From positions 15,520 through 79,519 of the forward strand of contig CAJURF010000001.1 of assembly GCA_910588825.1 (NCBI GenBank): a stretch of DNA of 64,000 bases, given 5' to 3'. Shown here in pieces: positions 57,724-64,000 of this stretch (position 1 is the stretch's first letter; every line of letters starts with the position of its first letter). The translations under genes and the position numbers were made by a program. Below the pieces are notes generated by a model. It had not been told where the DNA came from, made no database searches, and worked only from the letters and a program-made list of their open reading frames with translations. Source of the DNA: an uncultured Lachnospiraceae bacterium (lineage in GTDB: Bacteria > Bacillota > Clostridia > Lachnospirales > Lachnospiraceae).

Positions 57724-59211
57724 TCATTCATAATAATAGGAATTAAAAACCGATCCTGCCACCGGCACTGCGGACTCGCTTCCTGTCCCGCCGCCTTCTA
57801 TAATCACACTGACAACAATATCCGGATCCTCCACATTGGAATACCCCACAAACCAGGAATGACTGTCCTTGATCTCGCCCTCTCCATACTCGGCAGATCC
57901 GGTCTTCCCTGCCACAGTATAGCCATTGGCCCCCAGGGATGCAGCGGTTCCATAGCTCACCACACCCTCCATCAGCTCCGCCAGGGTGGAGGCGTCTGAT
58001 GAGGACAGCAGTTCCCGGTAAATTCCCGGCATATATTTCTTTACCCTGGCGCCGCTGTAATTCTCCACACGGTCAATCAGATAAGGCTTCATCAATACCC
58101 CCTGGTTGGCAATGGTACAGGCAATCAGCGCCATATGCACAGGGGAAACCAGGGTATTTCCCTGTCCGATGGATGTCTGCATCATCAGCGGCACGCCGGA
58201 CTTTCCATCCACTGACAGGACGCTGGGCTTATAATCCATAGTCAGGGGAAGCTTCTTATTAAATAACAGGCTCTCTCCTGTCTCCCGCAGAGATTTTCCC
58301 CCCAGCTGGACACCGATTTCTGCAAAAGCACTGTTACAGGAATAGGCAAATGCAGAGCGCAGGTCCTCCTCTCCGTGGACGGTACGGTCGTAGTCCGTGA
58401 TGGTGTGCTCCTGTTTGGTAATCTCACCTTGGCAGTTATAGGAAAAGCCGTCTACTGTTTTGTGTTTGTGCAGATAGTCCAGAGCCGTGATGATCTTAAA
58501 CACCGAACCGGGAGGATACTGTCCCTGTGCGGCCCTGTTGAGCAGACTGCTGTTTTCTTCATCAGCAATGAGATATTCCCAGTTTTCCTCCAGATAATTG
58601 GGGTCAAAGTCCGGACGGCTCACCATGGCCAGAATCTTTCCTGTGGATGGCTCCATCACCACCACAGCCCCTTTTCTGTCACCCAGGGCATTGTATGCGG
58701 CTGTCTGCAGTTTCACGCTGAGAGTGCTCACCACATTGTCGCCCCTGTTTTTAGCATTCTGAAACTCATTTTTCATCTGCTCCAAAAAAAACGCGTGGGA
58801 GCTGAGCAGATGAAAGTTTGCCTCAGATTCCAACCCGCTTTTTCCGTTGGAATCGTACCCGACCACATGGGCAAACATACTGCCATATGGATAATAGCGG
58901 TACTCGGAACCATCATCGGCTGTCTCTGTGGATGCCAGCACCTGCCCTTCCGAAGACAGAATGCTCCCCCGTATGACCCGGTCTGCAAAGGTATCCTGCC
59001 GGGTATTATAAGGGCTGTTGATAAACTCCTCGCTCCGTACCAGATTAAAATATACCAGCCACACAATCAGAGATACAAAAATCCCCACAAATAAATAGGA
59101 AACAATGGCGTAAGGCCTGTTTCTGAACTGGACCGGGCTTGCTTTCTTACGCCTGGATTTCTTCCTGGGCATTCTGTTCAAGCGCTTCTCTGATTCTCTC
59201 AAGTTCTTCAT
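57724..59211 (-). CDS. Penicillin-binding protein, transpeptidase (PbpA-like)
   Basis: The 495-residue protein is a monofunctional class B-type transpeptidase with one N-terminal membrane helix (IVSYLFVGIFVSLIVWLVYF). Active-site motifs are SxxK at 236-239 (PPGSVFK), SxN at 291-293 (YSCNSAF) and KTG at 436-438 (AGKTGSAEYG). It is paired with an FtsW/RodA-family polymerase, as in mycobacterial rodA-pbpA. I place the start at the ATG at 59211, six bases after GGAGG; this overlaps the ftsW-like gene by 65 bases. A later ATG at 59172 (MPRKKS) has no clear ribosome site. Confidence 0.93.
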   Translation of the reverse strand: MKNLRESEKRLNRMPRKKSRRKKASPVQFRNRPYAIVSYLFVGIFVSLIVWLVYFNLVRSEEFINSPYNTRQDTFADRVIRGSILSSEGQVLASTETADDGSEYRYYPYGSMFAHVVGYDSNGKSGLESEANFHLLSSHAFFLEQMKNEFQNAKNRGDNVVSTLSVKLQTAAYNALGDRKGAVVVMEPSTGKILAMVSRPDFDPNYLEENWEYLIADEENSSLLNRAAQGQYPPGSVFKIITALDYLHKHKTVDGFSYNCQGEITKQEHTITDYDRTVHGEEDLRSAFAYSCNSAFAEIGVQLGGKSLRETGESLLFNKKLPLTMDYKPSVLSVDGKSGVPLMMQTSIGQGNTLVSPVHMALIACTIANQGVLMKPYLIDRVENYSGARVKKYMPGIYRELLSSSDASTLAELMEGVVSYGTAASLGANGYTVAGKTGSAEYGEGEIKDSHSWFVGYSNVEDPDIVVSVIIEGGGTGSESAVPVAGSVFNSYYYE

Positions 59212-60499
59212 CCTCATCCTCCCGCAATATATAAAGTCCCTGAATAATCGCAAGCATAATAATCGTAGTCAGAGCTGAGCTGCCGCCGTAACTCACCAAC
59301 GGAAGCGTAATCCCCGTCATGGGAATGAATTTCGTAGCCCCGCCGATATGCAGGAACACCTGGAACGCATACTCTGTCCCCAGGCCCAGAGCTATCAATT
59401 TATAAAATGGATTCTTAATCTGCAGAGAAATATTCACAATCATCAGGAAAAAACTCATACAGATGAGAATCAGGCAGATAGCACATATTCCTCCCAGTTC
59501 TTCGCAGATGGCTGAAAATACAAAGTCTTCCTCCGCCACAGGAATGCTCTCCGGAGACCCCTGGTACAGCCCCATGCCAAACCAGCCTCCTGTGCCGATG
59601 GCAAACATGGACTGGACAATCTGGTAGCCCTCCTGCTCATAGACAGAAAACGGCCTTTTCCACGCAGTAACCCGCTCCTGCACATGGCCAAACAGGAAAT
59701 AGGCAATCACCGAAGCCGCCGCTCCCCCTGCCATTCCCCCTGCAAAATAAATGGGGTTGCGTGTTACCACATACACCATCACCAGATAAGTGATAAAAAA
59801 TACCAAAGCGCTTCCCAGGTCTCTTGACATAACCAGAATCAGCACATGCATGCCGGCAATCACAGTGGCGCGCACCACCTGAGGAAAGCTGGAATTCTTC
59901 CACAGCAGTGATGCCATGAAAAAAACAAAAATGATTTTTACAAATTCTGACGGCTGTACCCCGAATAAAGACAATTTTGCCCCAAAGGTAGTCCTGCCCA
60001 GGACAAATACCGCTGCCAGCATGACTACGCCCAGTACGGCGTAAATCCAGGTCAGCTTTTTCAGAAAGCTCATCTTCCGAATCATAACCGGCACCACCAG
60101 AGCCAGGGCACTGCCCGCAGCCACGATCATCAGCTGCCGCTGTGCCTTTTCCATATTCAGTCTGCATAAAATCACCAAGCCGGTGCTTATGAGCATACAC
60201 ATGTTATTGATCAAAAGCATGGATGCCTTTTTATAGAAAACCCGGTACAGAATCTCCACAGCCGCTATATACATAAGCACCTGGCCATACAGGAGAACCA
60301 GACGAAGCTCCCCGCTTTTTAAAAACAAAATTAAAAAGCTTAAGCTTAAAAACAGTACAATCACCACAAGCTGTTTCACCAGCATGGCTCTCTGTCTGTG
60401 CTCATCTCTTTTTTTCACCATCTGAAAACACTGCAGAGTATACAGAATCATCAGAATCGCCAATAAATATTTCGAAAGTTCTACAATTACGTTGACCAC
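59147..60499 (-). CDS. FtsW/RodA/SpoVE family peptidoglycan polymerase
   Basis: The 450-residue protein has about ten to twelve membrane helices and the SEDS-family features: GVQPSEFVKIIFVFFMASL, SRDLGSALVFFITYLVMVY, the conserved IGTGGWFGMGLYQGSPESIPVAEEDFVFSAICEELG and FIPMTGITLPLVSYGGSSAL. With its PBP partner it makes and links glycan strands. The start is a GTG at 60499 with AGGTGG upstream. Its acidic C-terminal tail is encoded in the region overlapped by the PBP gene. Division, elongation or sporulation role cannot be told apart. Confidence 0.94.
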   Translation of the reverse strand: MVNVIVELSKYLLAILMILYTLQCFQMVKKRDEHRQRAMLVKQLVVIVLFLSLSFLILFLKSGELRLVLLYGQVLMYIAAVEILYRVFYKKASMLLINNMCMLISTGLVILCRLNMEKAQRQLMIVAAGSALALVVPVMIRKMSFLKKLTWIYAVLGVVMLAAVFVLGRTTFGAKLSLFGVQPSEFVKIIFVFFMASLLWKNSSFPQVVRATVIAGMHVLILVMSRDLGSALVFFITYLVMVYVVTRNPIYFAGGMAGGAAASVIAYFLFGHVQERVTAWKRPFSVYEQEGYQIVQSMFAIGTGGWFGMGLYQGSPESIPVAEEDFVFSAICEELGGICAICLILICMSFFLMIVNISLQIKNPFYKLIALGLGTEYAFQVFLHIGGATKFIPMTGITLPLVSYGGSSALTTIIMLAIIQGLYILREDEDEELERIREALEQNAQEEIQA

Positions 60500-60507
60500 T
60501 TTACCAC

Positions 60508-62646
60508 CTATTCTACTCCACGTTTCATATGTCCCCTGGTAAAAGAAACACCTTCCTGCACAATCCCCTGCTCATACGCCAGAAGAAACGCCTCCGCCGT
60601 CTTCTTAGTTTCCGCCCCGCTCTCCAGAGTAAAAGAAAGCAGAAACCGGCTCAGCCCCATTTTCAGCAGTGTATCTCTGTATCCCGCCAGTCCGTAGGGC
60701 AGACTATTGTACACAATGTTATAACAAAAATCACAGTAACACTTCACAGGAAACTCTTTCTGATACCGGTCCCGGATGAACAGACACCGGGACTTTCTGT
60801 CACACTGCCGTGTATTCTTCTGCACACACTGGGCGGAAACCATCAGCGGAAGATAACCATATACTGTCATATAGCTCATGGAATTATCTCTGTGGGCAAT
60901 CTCCCCCTGGTTCAATTCCAGTGGAACCATATCGGCCCCGGCTCCCTGGCCTCTCCAGAAATCCACAGCACGGTCATTGTACGTGTACATTCCCGCATCT
61001 AGATGGCATTTCCCAGCCCAGCCCTTGTGGGATAAGAAAGCGAAACTTTCCAGATTACGCACCAGAAATCCCCCGCATCCCGCTGCCAGAGCCTGGCCGC
61101 AGACCAGCTCCAGCCGCCCCAGATCCCGGCCTCTGGCCACGTGGGGCAGTGCCAGCATCCACTGTCTTCTCTCAGACAAATCCCGAAAATACTTTATGCC
61201 TCCTTTTGTATACAGCGCCTCATACAGAGAAACACTCATATACACTTCCCGGATTTTCTCCATAGATTCCAGAACACCCCACTGTTCCCAAGATTCACAG
61301 GACGCGGCCATGACAATGTGGGATGATTTCTGATTCCTCCTGGGCGCTGCTGACGGGACACCGGCTGCATGGGCAGGCTGCTGCCTTTGATAAGGCTTCA
61401 GCATCTCCTCCTTCAGCGCCTGGATGCCTTTTCTTCGAAGGTCATTGAGCTGGCTTATCGGAACAAACAGTTCTTCCTCCATCTGAAGCCGGAACTCCCC
61501 AAAGTCGAAAGGCTCATTTCCGGTTTTTCGCATCTGTTCCACAATGCGCTCCCGGCTGGCAGGCTGCCTCTTTGCCTTTTGAGGAATATCCCCGGTAACG
61601 GTTATTGTATGGCAGTCATCAGCAGATAATTCCAGTATAGCACGAGAATCCGAAGATAATATTAAATTCCCCTTAATTTTTTCTTTTCTTTTTCTAATTT
61701 CTGCCTGTTGAAAGCCCGTCTTTTTATGATCTTCAAAGGCAATCATAGAGGGCCCAGGAGCTTCAAGAAAATACCCCTGGGAAAAACCTCCTCTGTGAAA
61801 AAGAGCTCTGAGAAATTCTTTATCCTGCTTCAGCTGTTTCCCGTCCCACTGGCCAGCCCTGCGGCCCTTTATACAGTCGTCCAGATATCTGCGGTAAACA
61901 GACACCACCCCTGCCACATATTCCGGCTGTTTCATTCTCCCTTCGATTTTCAGCGAATCCACCCCTGCCTCCACCAGCTCTGGCAGCAGTTCTAACGCAC
62001 ACAGATCCTTTAAGCTCAGCAGGCGGGAGCTCTCTTTTCCCACCTGAAAGGGCAGTCTGCAGGGCTGGGCGCACCGGCCCCGGTTCCCGCTTCTTCCGCC
62101 CAGCATACTGCTGAACAGGCATTGCCCCGAATAACAATAGCACAGAGCACCATGGACAAAAACTTCCATCTCAAGAGAAGTGTTCTGTCTGATGTGCTTA
62201 AGCTCCGAAAGCAGCAGTTCCCTGGCATACACCACCCGGGCGGCCCCTTCCCTTTCCAGCATGGCGGCTCCGCTCACTCCGGTGACAGCCATCTGTGTAC
62301 TCACATGGATAGGAAGGTCAGGAAACCGTTCCCGGATATAAGCAAAGACTCCCATATCCTGCACAATCACCGCGTCCAGTCCCTGCCTGTACAGCGGAAG
62401 CAGATACCCATCCAGTTCCTTTTCAATCTCCTGGTTTTTGAGAAGCGTGTTCACAGTCAAATACAGCCTGCGCCCGCGCAGATGTACATAGTCAACCGCT
62501 CTGCACAAATCCTCCCCGCTGAAATTAGCGGCAAAAGCCCTGGCGCCGAAAGCCGTTCCTCCCACATAGACAGCATCAGCCCCGGCACCCACTGCCGCCT
62601 CCATGGCTTCCCACGAACCAGCAGGCGCCAACAATTCTACAGCCAT
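60508..62646 (-). CDS. U32 family protein (RlhA/TrhP-type RNA hydroxylation)
   Basis: The 712-residue protein belongs to the U32 'peptidase' family with the extra DUF3656 region. E. coli RlhA and TrhP of this group take part in hydroxylating rRNA and tRNA, using prephenate. The N-terminal part has ELLAPAGSWEAMEAAVGAGADAVYVGG, the signature EVFVHGALCYCYSGQCLFSS and GRCAQPCRLPF with the iron-sulfur-type cysteines; a C-terminal part has QKEFPVKCYCDFCYNIVYNSLP, with more cysteines. I chose the ATG at 62646 (MAVELLAPAG). It follows zapA with a terminator between. Confidence 0.9.
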   Translation of the reverse strand: MAVELLAPAGSWEAMEAAVGAGADAVYVGGTAFGARAFAANFSGEDLCRAVDYVHLRGRRLYLTVNTLLKNQEIEKELDGYLLPLYRQGLDAVIVQDMGVFAYIRERFPDLPIHVSTQMAVTGVSGAAMLEREGAARVVYARELLLSELKHIRQNTSLEMEVFVHGALCYCYSGQCLFSSMLGGRSGNRGRCAQPCRLPFQVGKESSRLLSLKDLCALELLPELVEAGVDSLKIEGRMKQPEYVAGVVSVYRRYLDDCIKGRRAGQWDGKQLKQDKEFLRALFHRGGFSQGYFLEAPGPSMIAFEDHKKTGFQQAEIRKRKEKIKGNLILSSDSRAILELSADDCHTITVTGDIPQKAKRQPASRERIVEQMRKTGNEPFDFGEFRLQMEEELFVPISQLNDLRRKGIQALKEEMLKPYQRQQPAHAAGVPSAAPRRNQKSSHIVMAASCESWEQWGVLESMEKIREVYMSVSLYEALYTKGGIKYFRDLSERRQWMLALPHVARGRDLGRLELVCGQALAAGCGGFLVRNLESFAFLSHKGWAGKCHLDAGMYTYNDRAVDFWRGQGAGADMVPLELNQGEIAHRDNSMSYMTVYGYLPLMVSAQCVQKNTRQCDRKSRCLFIRDRYQKEFPVKCYCDFCYNIVYNSLPYGLAGYRDTLLKMGLSRFLLSFTLESGAETKKTAEAFLLAYEQGIVQEGVSFTRGHMKRGVE

Positions 62647-62676
62647 CCCTTCCACCTCTCTTATACAAGTTAAAAG

Positions 62677-62706
62677 AAGCTGTCTCATCTATCCCTGAGA
62701 CAGCTT
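62677..62706 (-). terminator. Terminator after zapA
   Basis: AAGCTGTCTCA and TGAGACAGCTT form a perfect 11-base stem with an 8-base loop, followed on the minus strand by CTTTTAAC. It lies 13 bases after zapA and 30 bases before the U32 start codon. Confidence 0.8.
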
Positions 62707-62719
62707 TTCTATTGACTAT

Positions 62720-63076
62720 TTATCGTTCAAGCTTTCTGCGAAGCTTCTCCTTCTCCTGTTCCAGTTCCTCTATCTTCATCCGAAGAGAAACCAGTTCATG
62801 CTTCAAATCATACATTTCCTGATCTTTCTGGCCCAGTTCCTGTTCCAGAACCTCTGCCTGATCTTTTGCCTTAAAAAAATCATCACTGATATTCAGACTT
62901 AACAGCATATGTTTCGTCTCAATGGGCTGTCTGGAATAGCCGGGAAGCTCACTTAATTCATCCAGTTTCCCATTCATATAATTGGCGACTTTCTGCAAAT
63001 AATCAGAGCTCTCATATCCTCCCAAAGTAATCACCTTCCCGCCGATGATTACCTGCGCTGTATTTTTGCCTGCCAT
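62720..63076 (-). CDS. zapA: Cell division protein ZapA
   Basis: ZapA bundles FtsZ filaments at the division ring. The 118-residue protein has the ZapA globular head (AQVIIGGKVITLGGYESSDYLQKVANYMNGKLDEL) followed by a long coiled coil (about 55-118, ending EKEKLRRKLER), which is longer than the Bacillus protein but usual in Clostridia. It lies 75 bases after ruvB and ends before a terminator. Confidence 0.9.
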   Translation of the reverse strand: MAGKNTAQVIIGGKVITLGGYESSDYLQKVANYMNGKLDELSELPGYSRQPIETKHMLLSLNISDDFFKAKDQAEVLEQELGQKDQEMYDLKHELVSLRMKIEELEQEKEKLRRKLER

Positions 63077-63151
63077 TCCCAGCCTCCTCTTATCCTAATT
63101 ACATTCCCCTATTCATCTATTATAATCGAAATTTGCAGAAAAACAACCTTT

Positions 63152-64000
63152 TTATTCAGCGGACAGCCCTAAATGTGAATAAGCCAGCTCCCCGGCCACT
63201 CTTCCTCTGGGGGTCCGGCTGATAAAACCGTTTTGCAGCAGATACGGCTCATACACATCTTCCAGCGTTCCGGAATCCTCCCCGATGGAAGCCGCCAGCG
63301 TCTCAAGCCCCACTGGACCACCTTTAAAATTTGCAATCAGCGTCTTGAGTATTTTCCGGTCCACCTGATCCAGTCCGTACTGGTCCACCTCCAGCAGGTC
63401 CAACCCAAAAGAGGCCGTTTCCCTGGTAATTCTGCCGTTATATTTTACCTGGGCAAAATCCCGGATACGTTTCAGCAGGCGGTTTGCCAGCCTGGGGGTT
63501 CCCCTGGAACGGCAGGCAATCTGCATGGCCCCTTCCCGGTCAATCTCCACCTGCAGCACCTGGGCAGAGCGCAGAACAATGGTACAAAGCTCTTCCGGAG
63601 TGTAAAATTCCAAATGCTGTGTCACCCCGAACCGATCCCGCAGAGGTGCGGTCAAAAGCCCCGCTCTGGTAGTGGCCCCCACTAAAGTGAAATGGGGAAG
63701 ATCCAGGCGGATGGAGTGGGCTGACGCACCCCTGCCGATGATAATATCAATGGCAAAGTCCTCCATGGCCGGATACAGCACTTCCTCCACCTGCCTGTTG
63801 AGACGGTGGATTTCATCCACAAACAGCACGTCCCCCTCCTGGAGATTATTTAGTACTGCGGCCATATCTCCCGGCTTTTCAATGGCAGGGCCGGAAGTTA
63901 CTTTCATGTGAACCTGCATTTCATTGGCAATAATCCCTGAGAGTGTGGTTTTTCCCAATCCCGGGGGGCCGTAGAACAGCACATGGTCCAGGGCATCTTT
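63152..64000 (-). CDS. ruvB: Holliday junction branch migration helicase RuvB (5' end outside the window)
   Basis: RuvB is the AAA+ motor of the RuvAB complex, which drives branch migration before resolution by RecU in this group. About 282 codons are visible, reading in at KDALDHVLFYGPPGLGKTTLS (Walker A), then LFVDEIHRLNRQVEEVLYPAME (Walker B), LVGATTRAGLLTAPLRDRFG (sensor 1 and arginine finger) and the winged-helix ending EPYLLQNGFISRTPRGRVA. Roughly 50 N-terminal codons are cut off at 64000. No terminator separates it from zapA. Confidence 0.97.
   Translation of the reverse strand, partial: KDALDHVLFYGPPGLGKTTLSGIIANEMQVHMKVTSGPAIEKPGDMAAVLNNLQEGDVLFVDEIHRLNRQVEEVLYPAMEDFAIDIIIGRGASAHSIRLDLPHFTLVGATTRAGLLTAPLRDRFGVTQHLEFYTPEELCTIVLRSAQVLQVEIDREGAMQIACRSRGTPRLANRLLKRIRDFAQVKYNGRITRETASFGLDLLEVDQYGLDQVDRKILKTLIANFKGGPVGLETLAASIGEDSGTLEDVYEPYLLQNGFISRTPRGRVAGELAYSHLGLSAE

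Overview
The window is a gene-dense, roughly 50% GC chromosomal segment from a spore-forming Firmicute, most likely a Lachnospiraceae (Clostridia) genome. Evidence for this is the alpha/beta-type small acid-soluble spore protein, YlbJ, the GerW/YtfJ-YtfI pair, a DUF6465 protein, a RecU resolvase, a HisZ-dependent short HisG, a eukaryotic-type NADP isocitrate dehydrogenase, and the strong GGAGG ribosome binding sites throughout. I see no rRNA, tRNA, CRISPR array, insertion sequence, prophage or replication origin. About nine tenths of the genes lie on the minus strand.

Layout, low to high coordinate. (1) 1-4.7 kb: the SRP/ribosome-maturation cluster, read on the minus strand as DUF2325 - ylxM - ffh - rpsP - khpA - rimM - trmD, followed by argH, which is cut by the window edge and sits where rplS is usually found. 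(2) 4.8-6.7 kb: MgtC-like membrane protein, endonuclease IV and a small coiled-coil protein. (3) 6.8-10.9 kb: a REC-GGDEF-EAL regulator divergent from a cytoplasmic GH36 alpha-galactosidase. (4) 10.9-16.5 kb: a branched-chain amino acid operon, ilvN - ilvC - DUF4234 - chemoreceptor - leuC - leuD, from one strong promoter. (5) 16.5-26.1 kb: a REC-GGDEF diguanylate cyclase, a hybrid histidine kinase, rlmH, a zinc-ribbon/TPR/chitobiase-C-like protein, the FtsK/SpoIIIE translocase, a UppP-like protein lacking the catalytic glutamates, and a ClpP-like protease. (6) 26.1-26.5 kb: the only stretch above 300 bases without an intact gene; it holds a decayed toxin-antitoxin module with its promoter still recognisable. 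(7) 26.6-32.7 kb: yebC, an EndoA/MazF-type toxin with no adjacent antitoxin, bifunctional NAD(P)HX repair enzyme, ABC-F ATPase, GNAT acetyltransferase and an AT-rich heptad-repeat protein. (8) 32.8-38.5 kb: icd, a partial histidine operon (hisZ-hisG-hisB-[HisF-like]-hisIE) and recU. (9) 38.5-44 kb: signal peptidase, RluD-family pseudouridine synthase, HAD phosphatase, (p)ppGpp synthetase, M23 peptidase, PepD. (10) 44-57 kb: a mixed sporulation and housekeeping region (ylbJ, coiled-coil protein, coaD, rsmD, mgsA, SASP, DUF6465, recG, yloV, yloU, an Fn3 surface protein, rpmB, a 46-residue membrane peptide, gerW, ytfI-like, unknown protein). (11) 57-64 kb: NUDIX hydrolase and the division/wall cluster ruvB (cut) - zapA - U32 hydroxylase - ftsW - PBP.

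Most of the window is conserved housekeeping. The points that merit attention are a HisF-like barrel with both catalytic aspartates replaced, fused to HisIE; a methyl-accepting chemoreceptor and a DUF4234 membrane protein embedded in the ilv-leu operon; a UppP paralogue in which both glutamates of the ExxxE motif are gone; a relic RelE-type toxin-antitoxin pair; a methylglyoxal synthase with changed active-site positions; and operator-like palindromes at two promoters in the DUF2325-ylxM-ffh region. I did not find a clearly new multi-gene system. Start codons were chosen by ribosome-binding-site spacing and family length; family assignments come from recognised motifs, not from a database search.
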